Shown piece after piece: positions 54,789-63,544 of a stretch of DNA of 64,000 nucleotides. Position numbers and translations under genes: made by a program. The notes under the pieces were generated by a model, which did not search any database, was not told the origin of the DNA, and saw only the letters and a program-made list of their open reading frames with translations. The first letter of the stretch is position 1. Each line of letters opens with the position of its first letter. The stretch is from Winogradskyella sp046545555. GTDB taxonomy: Bacteria; Bacteroidota; Bacteroidia; Flavobacteriales; Flavobacteriaceae. The stretch spans positions 186,001 through 250,000 of the forward strand of contig NZ_JBHZTH010000002.1 in NCBI RefSeq assembly GCF_046545555.1, given 5' to 3'.

Positions 54789-56573
54789 ATGAAAACATTG
54801 AAACCAATTTTTCTACTAGTTCTAGGTGTTGTATTCACTATGACATCTTGTAGAACCGAAGACGATTTAGTAATCGACCCACCAGTTGAAGAAACCATAG
54901 AAGCTAATTCAACAGTAGCAAATTTAATGAGTAGAACTGCATCTAATGATGGTTCTAGCGACAACATCATAGATAATGCTAGTTGTTTAAGTGTTCAACT
55001 TCCAGTTACAGTTACAGTAAATGGTATTGAAATAACGATTAATGATGAAGATGGTTATGAGGACATTGAAGACATTATCGATTTGTTTGATGACGATGTC
55101 GATTCAGTTGTTATTTCATATCCAATAACTGTAATTCTTGTAGATTTTTCAACTGTTGTAGTTAATTCTGATTCAGAATTAGCAGCACTTACAGCGAATT
55201 GTGTAGGCGAAAACGAAGATGATGATGATATTGAATGTATTGATTTTCAATATCCAATTACTGCATCTGTTTTTGATGAAAACAATGATTTAATCAATTC
55301 AATCACTATCAATAATGATAATGATATGTATGATTTTATTGATGATTTAGATGAATTTGCAGCAGTAACGATTAACTTTCCAATTACTGTAATATTTGCA
55401 GATGGTACAACACAAACTATAAATTCTATTCAGGAGCTAGAAAACGCTATTGAAATAGCAGACGATAGTTGTGATGAAGATGATGATAATGATTTTGATG
55501 ATGATGATTGCGATAACTGTTCAACTAACGACCTTGAAACCATTTTTGCAGATTGTTCGGAGTGGACAGTTGATAAACTAGAGCGAAACGACAATGATTT
55601 AGAAGACAATTATGTAGGTTACGTATTTGAGTTCAATAGTGATGGAACAATTTTAGTAACCCAAGGTTCAAACACTTTTAATGGTACATGGGAAGCATCT
55701 GGAACAGGCAATAATATATCAGTAATTATAAATGTAACAGGATTAACAGATTTCAATGATACATGGAATTTACATGAAATAGAACAAGAACCTGGAGAAG
55801 TAAAAGTTGATTTAAGGTTAGGAGATGATAGATTACGTTTTGAAAGTGATTGTCAATCTAATGGTAATATTGATGACACAGCTTTAGTAAATGCGCTTAC
55901 TAATGGTGATTGGTATGTGACTTACTTCTTTGATGATACAGATGAAACCGCAGATTTCGCAGACTACACTTTCAATTTTGCATCGGACAATACAGCTACT
56001 GCTATGGATATGAGTGGTACTACTAATGGCTCATGGTCAACAACATCTGGAGATGATACCGAACTTGGTCTTAACCTAAACTTTGGGACAGGTATTCCAT
56101 TAGATGAATTAGCTGATGACTGGGATGTTCTTGAAGTAACCAATGACATTATCAGACTAAAAGATGTTAGTGGTGGTGATGGTTCAGAAGATTTCTTAAC
56201 TTTTGAAAGAAACCCATTTGATGGAGGAAATGGGAACGATGATTTAGAAACTATATTAACAGATGGTTTATGGATAGTAGCTTCTTATACAGAAGATGCA
56301 GATGACCAAACCTCTGACTATGCAGGTTATGAACTAGACTTTAACATGGATGGTTCAGTATCAGCTTCAAACGGTTCTAATACCAATAATGGTACTTGGT
56401 CAGTTTTTAGTAGTGGCAATCAAATGGCTATAGATTTTGGTACAGATATGCCTTTTGAAGAATTTAATGATGATGATTGGGATGTAATTTCTGTTTCAGC
56501 TACAGAAGTGGTTATACAAGATGTAAGCGGAGGCGGAGGTGGAACAGATACTTTGACACTTCAAAAAATATAA
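54789..56573 (+). CDS. Large acidic repeat lipoprotein, probably surface-exposed
   Basis: 594 residues. Lipoprotein signal (MKTLKPIFLLVLGVVFTMTSC) followed by RTEDD, a plausible surface-export signal. Two related modules of about 90 residues (LPVTVTVNGIEITIND... and YPITASVFDENNDLI..., both with a FPITVIFADGTTQ/YPITVILVD core) come first, then three copies of a roughly 115-residue lipocalin-like module (YVGYVFEFNSDGTILV; FADYTFNFASDNTATA; YAGYELDFNMDGSVSA, each ending in a D-W...V...RL/V...DVSGG pattern). It is extremely Asp-rich. Divergent from the sigma trio, with the two-box motif ahead. Metal binding is possible but unproven. Confidence 0.8.
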   Translation: MKTLKPIFLLVLGVVFTMTSCRTEDDLVIDPPVEETIEANSTVANLMSRTASNDGSSDNIIDNASCLSVQLPVTVTVNGIEITINDEDGYEDIEDIIDLFDDDVDSVVISYPITVILVDFSTVVVNSDSELAALTANCVGENEDDDDIECIDFQYPITASVFDENNDLINSITINNDNDMYDFIDDLDEFAAVTINFPITVIFADGTTQTINSIQELENAIEIADDSCDEDDDNDFDDDDCDNCSTNDLETIFADCSEWTVDKLERNDNDLEDNYVGYVFEFNSDGTILVTQGSNTFNGTWEASGTGNNISVIINVTGLTDFNDTWNLHEIEQEPGEVKVDLRLGDDRLRFESDCQSNGNIDDTALVNALTNGDWYVTYFFDDTDETADFADYTFNFASDNTATAMDMSGTTNGSWSTTSGDDTELGLNLNFGTGIPLDELADDWDVLEVTNDIIRLKDVSGGDGSEDFLTFERNPFDGGNGNDDLETILTDGLWIVASYTEDADDQTSDYAGYELDFNMDGSVSASNGSNTNNGTWSVFSSGNQMAIDFGTDMPFEEFNDDDWDVISVSATEVVIQDVSGGGGGTDTLTLQKI

Positions 56574-56600
56574 TCTTAAACATATTTAAAACTAAAAATC

Positions 56601-57086
56601 ATGAAAAAAGTATTTAATCTTGGATTGTTATTAATGTTAAGTTTTTCCCTAATGTCATCAATGTGCTCTAGTGATGATGACGATGGAAGTCCAAACAACA
56701 ACAGCCAACAAATAGCTGAAATAGAAAATACAGTAGAGTCTGGAACATGGAGAATCACAAACTTTAATGATTCAGGACAAAATGAAACTTCAGATTTTAA
56801 TGGTTATGACTTTAGCTTCAACTCTGATGGGTCACTTGTGGCAACAAATGGTTCTAACACTATGACAGGTACTTGGTCTGTTACAGATGATAGTAATAGT
56901 AGTGATGATAGCAGTAGTGATGATGATATTGATTTCAATATTTTCTTTCCAGTACCAGACAGCAATGATTTTGAAGACCTCAATGATGATTGGGATGTGG
57001 TAATGACATCATCTACCAGAATTGAATTAATTGATATTAGTGGAGGAAATGGAGGTACAGACATGCTGACTTTTGAAAAGAATTAG
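56601..57086 (+). CDS. Small acidic lipoprotein with single copy of the repeat module
   Basis: 161 residues. Signal MKKVFNLGLLLMLSFSLMSSMC, then SSDDDDGS, a likely surface-export signal. The mature part is one copy of the module in the upstream gene (FNGYDFSFNSDGSLVATNGS, TWSVTDDS, ISGGNGGTDMLTFEKN), with a Ser/Asp-rich insert near residue 95. It begins 27 bases after the larger lipoprotein gene and is probably co-transcribed. A strong terminator follows. Confidence 0.8.
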   Translation: MKKVFNLGLLLMLSFSLMSSMCSSDDDDGSPNNNSQQIAEIENTVESGTWRITNFNDSGQNETSDFNGYDFSFNSDGSLVATNGSNTMTGTWSVTDDSNSSDDSSSDDDIDFNIFFPVPDSNDFEDLNDDWDVVMTSSTRIELIDISGGNGGTDMLTFEKN

Positions 57087-57139
57087 TGAAAAAGAAAAAT
57101 TAATTTCCCACTTCATTTGCCCTAAATTGATTAATAGCA

Positions 57140-57166
57140 CCCAATCGTTATAATTTAACGATTGGG
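57140..57166 (+). terminator. Rho-independent terminator after lipoprotein pair
   Basis: CCCAATCGTTA (57140-57150) pairs perfectly with TAACGATTGGG (57156-57166), an 11-bp stem with a five-base loop, followed by TTTTTGTTTT. It ends the two-lipoprotein transcript about 54 bases after the stop. Confidence 0.9.
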
Positions 57167-57200
57167 TTTTTGTTTTAATATTATTTACAAATTTATTTGC

Positions 57201-57263
57201 ATGGGAATAGCATTATTAGCAATATTGAATGCAGTTCGCTTACAGAAAATGAGTTGGGATTAA
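57201..57263 (+). pseudogene. Possible C-terminal remnant of a metal-transporting P-type ATPase
   Basis: A 20-codon frame reads MGIALLAILNAVRLQKMSWD. The pattern ALLAILNAVRL is like the last membrane helix of P1B metal ATPases, which often end with VILNALRL. There is no room for the rest of the gene: a terminator lies just upstream. It may be the scar of a deleted ATPase next to the metal cluster. Chance similarity is quite possible. Confidence 0.3.
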
Positions 57264-57318
57264 GCAGATTAGTCAATTAAACTTCTGTTAAACAAAATTA
57301 ACATATATTAAATTTTTA

Positions 57319-57326
57319 TACCTTTG
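57319..57326 (+). promoter_or_regulatory. -7 promoter box of HYC_CC_PP gene
   Basis: TACCTTTG matches TAnnTTTG and overlaps an in-frame TTG at 57324, so the real start is the ATG at 57336. No convincing -33 TTG is seen. Confidence 0.5.
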
Positions 57327-57335
57327 CAAATAGAT

Positions 57336-57749
57336 ATGAAGCAATTTTTCCATAAAATAATGTCTTTAGTAATGGCTTTTGTAGTGTTATTCTCTACAAT
57401 GTCATTTACTGTGAATATGCATTATTGCGGAGATACTTTAGTAGAAACTGCTATTTTTCATAAGGCCAAAGGGTGCGGAATGGAAATGGAAAAGCCTTCA
57501 ACCGAAGGATGTTCTATTACCAAGAAAAATTGTTGTGATGATGAACAATTAGCAATTGAAGGTCAAGACGAATTGCAATTGCAAGTTGACAAAATCACGT
57601 TTGAGCAACACCTATTTATAGCTTCATTTGTTTACACTTATATTAACCTTTTTGAAGGTTTAGAAAATAACGTTTCTACTTACGAAGAATATAAACCGCC
57701 ACTCGTCATAAGGCAACTCTACAAGATTGACGAAACATACTTAATTTGA
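57336..57749 (+). CDS. HYC_CC_PP-family protein
   Basis: About 137 residues. The signature motifs are all present: HYC in MHYCGDTL, CC in KNCCDDE and PP in YKPPLV, with an N-terminal membrane/signal helix (IMSLVMAFVVLFSTMSFTV). This family is common beside copper and heavy-metal efflux genes in Bacteroidetes and probably binds metal in the periplasm through its cysteines. Function is inferred. It is followed after 109 bases by the RND pump gene. Confidence 0.85.
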   Translation: MKQFFHKIMSLVMAFVVLFSTMSFTVNMHYCGDTLVETAIFHKAKGCGMEMEKPSTEGCSITKKNCCDDEQLAIEGQDELQLQVDKITFEQHLFIASFVYTYINLFEGLENNVSTYEEYKPPLVIRQLYKIDETYLI

Positions 57750-57769
57750 TTTTTAAACAATAGACTTTT

Positions 57770-57827
57770 TTATCCTATGACTGCAATGTCGTAAGGATAA
57801 TTCGCTGTATTCGGTGTTTTCCTTACG
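57770..57827 (+). promoter_or_regulatory. Mutually exclusive hairpins ahead of RND pump gene
   Basis: TTATCCT (57770-57776) can pair with AGGATAA (57794-57800), while CGTAAGGA (57790-57797), sharing most of that arm, can pair with TCCTTACG (57820-57827). CAATGTC also occurs twice (57784-57790, 57829-57835). Alternative stems like these fit attenuation or a riboswitch, or two operator half-sites for a metal regulator. Confidence 0.35.
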
Positions 57828-57858
57828 CCAATGTCTAACTGTTTAATAATCAAAGCCA

Positions 57859-60800
57859 ATGCTGAACAAAAGCATCAAATTTTTAATAGAAAACAAACTC
57901 GTAGCAGTTCTGCTACTCGTCCTTTTTGTAGGATGGGGAACGGTTAATGCACCTTTCAATTGGGATACTGGTTTCTTACCAAGTAATCCAGTTGCTGTAG
58001 ATGCCATACCTGATATAGGTGAAAACCAACAAATAGTATTTACTAAATGGGATGGTCGCTCACCACAAGATATAGAAGACCAAATCACCTATCCACTCAC
58101 AACATCTTTACTCGGTATTCCAGGTGTAAAAACCATTCGTAGTTCCTCTATGTTCGGTTTTTCAAGTATCTATATCATTTTTGAAGAAGACATAGAATTT
58201 TACTGGAGTAGAAGTCGTATTCTCGAAAAACTTAATTCCTTACCAAGTGGTTTATTGCCCGAAGGTGTTAATCCTGCTTTGGGTCCCGATGCCACAGGAT
58301 TAGGACAAATATTTTGGTACACTTTAGAAGGTCGTGACGAAAACGGAAATGTAACTGGTGGTTGGGATTTGCAAGAGTTACGTAGTATTCAGGATTACTA
58401 TGTAAAGTATGCGTTGTCCTCTGCAAGTGGTGTTTCCGAGGTTGCTTCTATTGGTGGCTATGTTCAGGAGTATCAAGTAGACATAAATCCAGAACTAATG
58501 CGTCAGTATAATATTGGATTGCATCACGTTGTAAAAGCGGTTAAGGAAAGTAATAAGGATATTGGTGCACAGACTTTGGAAATTAACCAAGCCGAATATT
58601 TAGTTCGTGGTTTGGGTTATGTGAAATCCATTTCAGACATCGAAAATGCAGTAGTCACTTCAGAAGATTATACTTCAATTAGGATAAAGGATATTGGTAA
58701 AGTTTCATTAGGTCCTGCAACAAGACGTGGATTATTAGATAAAGAAGGCGCAGAGGTTGTTGGTGCTGTTGTGGTAGCTCGTTATGGCGCAAATCCAATG
58801 GAAGTCATTAATAACGTAAAGGAAAAAATTAATGAATTAAGTGCAGGATTACCTTCGAAAGTATTAGCGGATGGTAGAACCTCACAAGTAACCATAGTGC
58901 CTTTTTACGATAGGACAGAATTGATACAAGAAACATTAGGCACACTTAACGAAGCCTTAACTCTTGAAATATTGATTACCATTTTAGTAATAATTATTAT
59001 GGTGTTTAATCTTCGAGCTTCTGTCTTGATTTCAGGATTATTACCAGTTGCAGTCTTAATGGTATTTATTGCGATGAAACTCTTTGGCGTCGATGCTAAT
59101 ATTGTCGCATTATCTGGTATTGCAATTGCTATCGGAACAATGGTCGATGTTGGTGTTATACTATCAGAAAACATCATTCGGCATTTAGATGAAGATGATG
59201 GAACTCAATCCATTAATACGGTAGTTTATAAAGCAACAGCTGAAGTGTCTGGCGCAATCGTAACCGCAGTTATGACAACTATTATCAGTTTCATTCCTGT
59301 ATTTACAATGATTGGAGCGGAAGGAAAACTATTCAGACCATTAGCCTTCACAAAAACTTTTGCACTAACAGCTTCTATAATCGTAGCGTTGTTTTTAATT
59401 CCACCGTTTGCTGCATTTTTATTCAGAAAGAAAAACATCAAAAACACTTTTAAATATGTTTTAAATGGTGTTTTAATAGCATTGGGAATCGTAGCCATAG
59501 TCTATGGATATTGGTTAGGATTAATTTTGATAGCGTTTGGGATTACAGCATTTCTCAATCTTCAAAGTAAGATAACAGACAAGCAAGCTAATATTATCAA
59601 TATCATTATTTCGGTATCAGCTATTGTATTCTTGTTAGCCGAATATTGGAGACCATTAGGCGTTGATAAAAGCATTTTTTGGAATCTCATTTTTGTGAGT
59701 GTTATTTGCTTTGGTTTATTAGGTGTTTTCTCATCATTTATAAAATACTACACACGTATTTTAAGGTGGTGTTTAGATAATAAGTTATTGTTTTTATCTG
59801 TACCAACGGCTATTGTAATTGCAGGTTTTTTCATTATGAAAAATACAGGCAAAGAGTTTATGCCATCTTTAAATGAAGGCTCATTTCTACTAATGCCAAC
59901 CTCGATGCCTCATTCTGGCGTAGAAGAAAACAAACGTGTTTTACAGCAATTAGATATGGCAGTAGCCAGTATTCCAGAGATTGAAACCGTAGTTGGTAAG
60001 GCAGGAAGAACAGAATCAGCTTTAGACCCAGCACCACTTTCAATGTATGAAAATATCATTCAGTACAAACCAGAATATATGCTGAATGAAAACGGACAAC
60101 GCCAACGCTATAAAGTGAATGATGATGGCTTTTTTGAATTGAAGGATGGTCGTTTCATTGCAAATCCTAATAATTCCGAAAACGTCATTTTTAGCACTAT
60201 AAAAAGGTCTCAATTAATTGAAGATGATGATGGCGAGTACTATCGTAATTGGCGACCAGAAATACAGTCACCAGACGATATTTGGAATGAAATCGTAAGA
60301 GTTACAAAGTTACCAGGTGTTACATCTGCACCAAAACTACAACCTATTGAAACCCGATTAGTAATGCTTCAAACAGGAATGCGAGCACCTATGGGAATTA
60401 AAGTAAAAGGTCAAGACTTAAAGCAGATTGAAGCGTTTGGTGTGCAATTAGAAAACATCATCAAGGAAGCTGAAGGTGTTAAAAAAGAAGCTGTTTTTGC
60501 AGACCGTATTGTTGGTAAACCCTATTTGTTAATTGATATTAATAGAGAGAAAATTGCACGTTATGGCATTTCTATACAAGATGTTCAAGATGTATTAAAA
60601 GTAGCAGTTGGTGGTATGGTATTAACTCAAACGGTTGAGGGTCGAGAGCGATATGGTGTTCGAGTGCGATACCCAAGAGAATTACGAGCAAACCCAACCG
60701 ACTTAAAACAGATTTATGTGCCAGTAGAAAAAGGAAGTCCTGTGCCATTAAGCGAATTGGCAACTATAAGATACGAACAAGGTCCACAAGTCATTAAAAG

Positions 60801-61566
60801 TGAAGATACTTTTTTAGTAGGCTATGTCTTGTTTGATAAAATGGATGGTTTTGCAGAAGTCAATGTCGTAGAAAATGCACAAGCACTAATCCAAGAAAAG
60901 ATTGATTCTGGTGAATTGATAGTTCCAAAAGGAATCAACTATGCATTTACAGGAACGTATGAAAATCAGTTACGAGCAGAAAAAACCTTGTCGGTTGTTG
61001 TACCGTTAGCATTGGCAATCATTTTCTTAATTCTGTATTTCCAGTTCCGTTCGGTTGGTACGTCCTTAATGGTATTCACAGGTATCGCAGTAGCGTTTGC
61101 AGGTGGTTTTATAATGATTTGGCTCTATGGCCAAGATTGGTTTTTAAACTTCAATTTCTTTGGCGAAAATATGCGAGACTTATTCCAGATGCACCCAATC
61201 AATTTAAGTGTAGCAGTTTGGGTTGGATTTATTGCACTCTTCGGTATAGCAACAGATGATGGTGTAGTAATGGCAACTTATTTAACCCAAACATTCGATA
61301 GAAACACACCAGATAATAAAAAGGAAATTAGAGCATCAGTTGTTGAAGCAGGTGAAAAACGAATCAGACCTTGTTTAATGACTACAGCTACAACCATTTT
61401 AGCATTATTACCAGTATTAACCTCTACAGGACGAGGAAGTGATATAATGATACCTATGGCAATACCAAGTTTTGGTGGAATGCTTATAGCCTTAATAACC
61501 TTATTTGTTGTTCCAGTATTATATAGCTGGAAAGCCGAATTTCAACTTAAAAGAACTGTAAAATGA
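57859..61566 (+). CDS. CusA/CzcA-family heavy-metal RND efflux pump
   Basis: 1235 residues; the standard pump is about 1040. RND hallmarks: periplasmic loops, TM4 proton residue D430 in GTMVDVGVILSEN, DPAPLSMYEN metal-entrance region, C-terminal VWVGFIALFGIATDDGVVMATYL. Extra length is a membrane insert near 525-640 with three or four added helices (VLIALGIVAIVYGYW, IINIIISVSAIVFLL, VSVICFGLLGVF) and a periplasmic insert near 725-790. It should export Cu(I)/Ag(I) or Zn/Co with TolC-type partner next door; a membrane fusion protein gene is not in the window. The last four bases overlap the TolC gene. Confidence 0.93.
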   Translation: MLNKSIKFLIENKLVAVLLLVLFVGWGTVNAPFNWDTGFLPSNPVAVDAIPDIGENQQIVFTKWDGRSPQDIEDQITYPLTTSLLGIPGVKTIRSSSMFGFSSIYIIFEEDIEFYWSRSRILEKLNSLPSGLLPEGVNPALGPDATGLGQIFWYTLEGRDENGNVTGGWDLQELRSIQDYYVKYALSSASGVSEVASIGGYVQEYQVDINPELMRQYNIGLHHVVKAVKESNKDIGAQTLEINQAEYLVRGLGYVKSISDIENAVVTSEDYTSIRIKDIGKVSLGPATRRGLLDKEGAEVVGAVVVARYGANPMEVINNVKEKINELSAGLPSKVLADGRTSQVTIVPFYDRTELIQETLGTLNEALTLEILITILVIIIMVFNLRASVLISGLLPVAVLMVFIAMKLFGVDANIVALSGIAIAIGTMVDVGVILSENIIRHLDEDDGTQSINTVVYKATAEVSGAIVTAVMTTIISFIPVFTMIGAEGKLFRPLAFTKTFALTASIIVALFLIPPFAAFLFRKKNIKNTFKYVLNGVLIALGIVAIVYGYWLGLILIAFGITAFLNLQSKITDKQANIINIIISVSAIVFLLAEYWRPLGVDKSIFWNLIFVSVICFGLLGVFSSFIKYYTRILRWCLDNKLLFLSVPTAIVIAGFFIMKNTGKEFMPSLNEGSFLLMPTSMPHSGVEENKRVLQQLDMAVASIPEIETVVGKAGRTESALDPAPLSMYENIIQYKPEYMLNENGQRQRYKVNDDGFFELKDGRFIANPNNSENVIFSTIKRSQLIEDDDGEYYRNWRPEIQSPDDIWNEIVRVTKLPGVTSAPKLQPIETRLVMLQTGMRAPMGIKVKGQDLKQIEAFGVQLENIIKEAEGVKKEAVFADRIVGKPYLLIDINREKIARYGISIQDVQDVLKVAVGGMVLTQTVEGRERYGVRVRYPRELRANPTDLKQIYVPVEKGSPVPLSELATIRYEQGPQVIKSEDTFLVGYVLFDKMDGFAEVNVVENAQALIQEKIDSGELIVPKGINYAFTGTYENQLRAEKTLSVVVPLALAIIFLILYFQFRSVGTSLMVFTGIAVAFAGGFIMIWLYGQDWFLNFNFFGENMRDLFQMHPINLSVAVWVGFIALFGIATDDGVVMATYLTQTFDRNTPDNKKEIRASVVEAGEKRIRPCLMTTATTILALLPVLTSTGRGSDIMIPMAIPSFGGMLIALITLFVVPVLYSWKAEFQLKRTVK

Positions 61567-62798
61567 AACAGATAAAATCACACATAAAATCAGTCTTTAT
61601 TCTTTGTTCGTTATTCTTTGTTCTCATTGGAAATGCACAACAATTAGAAACACTTATAGATGAAGCCTTAACAAACAATCCAGAAATTCAAAAGTTTGAG
61701 TTACAATACAAAAGAGCTTCTGAAAAAGTAAACGAAGTCAATACTATTCCTAATACCGAATTTGGTGTCGGTTATTTTGTAAGTGAACCGGAAACCAGAA
61801 CAGGTGCACAACGCTTTAAAGTATCTGTTAAACAAATGTTACCGTGGTTCGGAACCATTACATCGAGAGAAAACTATGTGAGTTCATTGGCAGATGCTAA
61901 ATACGAGGACATTGTTATCGCAAAGCGAAAACTAATGGCTTCGGTATCACAATCCTATTATAATCTATACGCCAACAAAGCAAAGCAAGAGGTTTTAACT
62001 GAAAACATCAAACTATTAGAAACTTATGAGACGTTGGCATTAACTTCTGTTGAGGTTGGTAAAGCATCCGCAGTAGATGTGTTGCGATTGCAAATGCGTC
62101 AAAACGAAATGCAACAATTAAAAGATGTATTGCAAAAACAATTTTTAGCAGAACAAACTAACTTCAATAATCTATTGAATAGAGATAATGATGTTACCGT
62201 GAATGTGGTAGATAGTTTAATGATACCTTCAGAAGACTTTGATATTACTTCTGAAAATTTAGCATTACATCCTGAATTACTAAAATATGATAAACTCTAT
62301 CAATCCATAGAGCAATCAGAATTATTAAATCAAAAAGAAAGCAGTCCAATGATTGGTTTTGGATTAGATTATATCAATGTTGCTGAAAGACCAAATATGG
62401 ATTTCAGCGATAACGGAAAGGATATTATAATGCCAATGGTTTCGGTATCTATCCCAATTTTCAATAAAAAATATAAATCGCAAACCAAACAAAATGATTT
62501 GCAACAGCAGGAAATTACTGCTCAAAAACAGGAACGTTTAAATTCATTGGAAACGCTTTTAGACAAAGCGAATAACGAACGCATTTCTGCAAGAATAAGT
62601 TATGCTACCCAAACAAAAAACCTACAGCAAGCCAAAGATGCAGAAGACATTTTAATCAAAAGCTATGAAACAGGAACGATTGATTTTAATGATGTTTTGG
62701 ATATTCAAGAGTTGCAGCTAAAGTTTCAAATGAACCAAATAGAATCAATTAGAACTTATTATGTTCAATCAACGATTATTAATTATTTAACACAGTAA
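61563..62798 (+). CDS. TolC-family outer-membrane efflux protein
   Basis: 411 residues with a signal sequence (ILCSLFFVLIGNAQ). Two long repeated helical hairpins typical of TolC/CusC (EIQKFELQYKRASEKVNEV, AVDVLRLQMRQNEMQQLKDVL, ISARISYATQTKNLQQAKDAEDI) are present. It forms the outer-membrane channel for the RND pump and overlaps its gene by four bases (ATGA), ensuring coupled translation. Confidence 0.92.
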   Translation: MKQIKSHIKSVFILCSLFFVLIGNAQQLETLIDEALTNNPEIQKFELQYKRASEKVNEVNTIPNTEFGVGYFVSEPETRTGAQRFKVSVKQMLPWFGTITSRENYVSSLADAKYEDIVIAKRKLMASVSQSYYNLYANKAKQEVLTENIKLLETYETLALTSVEVGKASAVDVLRLQMRQNEMQQLKDVLQKQFLAEQTNFNNLLNRDNDVTVNVVDSLMIPSEDFDITSENLALHPELLKYDKLYQSIEQSELLNQKESSPMIGFGLDYINVAERPNMDFSDNGKDIIMPMVSVSIPIFNKKYKSQTKQNDLQQQEITAQKQERLNSLETLLDKANNERISARISYATQTKNLQQAKDAEDILIKSYETGTIDFNDVLDIQELQLKFQMNQIESIRTYYVQSTIINYLTQ

Positions 62799-62800
62799 TA

Positions 62801-63532
62801 ATGAAACATACATATAAAATATCAGGAATGACCTGTAACAACTGTAAGGCTTCCGTCGAGAAATACTTAAGTGAAATAGACCACGTATCAGAGGTGTCTG
62901 TTAATATTGAAAAAGGTGAGGCAGAAGTGAAAATGAATAAACATATTTCAACTGATATACTACAAAAAGCATTACCAGAAAAGTATACTTTATCTGAAAA
63001 GAATGAGAAGAATGTGTTTGCATCTTCAAGTATGTCGGCAATGCCAATGGAAGAAGAAAAAAGCAAGTTACAACAATTAAAACCACTCTTGCTTATCATC
63101 TTTTATATCGCAACAGCAAGTATATTATTACATTATAAAGATTGGAGATGGAACGCGTTTATGCTTGACTTTATGGGGTTGTTTTACATCGTATTTAGCT
63201 TCTTTAAAATGTTAGACCTAAAAGGATTTCCAGACTCATTCAGGATGTACGACCCGTTAGCAAAAAGAGTTCCTGCTTATGGTTGGGTTTATCCATTTAT
63301 TGAAACAGGTTTAGGTTTAATGTTCTTAATGCGATTTGAAGTTGAGATTTCTTTAATAATAACACTTGTTGTTTTGGGGATTACAACTATTGGAGTAACA
63401 AAAACACTCTTGGATAAAAAGTCAATACGATGCGCCTGTTTGGGAACTGCTCTAAAGTTGCCTATGACAGAAGCTACTTTTATCGAGAATGCCATAATGA
63501 TAGTTATGGCAAGTTTAATGTTAATTTTTTAA
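62801..63532 (+). CDS. HMA-domain protein with MauE-like membrane domain
   Basis: 243 residues. An HMA metal-binding domain (about 1-70) has the copper site GMTCNNCKASVEKYL. A short Met-rich linker (SSMSAMPMEE) leads to four membrane helices of the MauE/DoxX-like type, with a conserved CAC pair in IRCACLGTALKLP. It likely takes up or passes on copper and uses the Cys pair for redox or binding. It starts two bases after the TolC stop. Confidence 0.85.
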   Translation: MKHTYKISGMTCNNCKASVEKYLSEIDHVSEVSVNIEKGEAEVKMNKHISTDILQKALPEKYTLSEKNEKNVFASSSMSAMPMEEEKSKLQQLKPLLLIIFYIATASILLHYKDWRWNAFMLDFMGLFYIVFSFFKMLDLKGFPDSFRMYDPLAKRVPAYGWVYPFIETGLGLMFLMRFEVEISLIITLVVLGITTIGVTKTLLDKKSIRCACLGTALKLPMTEATFIENAIMIVMASLMLIF

Positions 63533-63544
63533 AATCAATTAATT

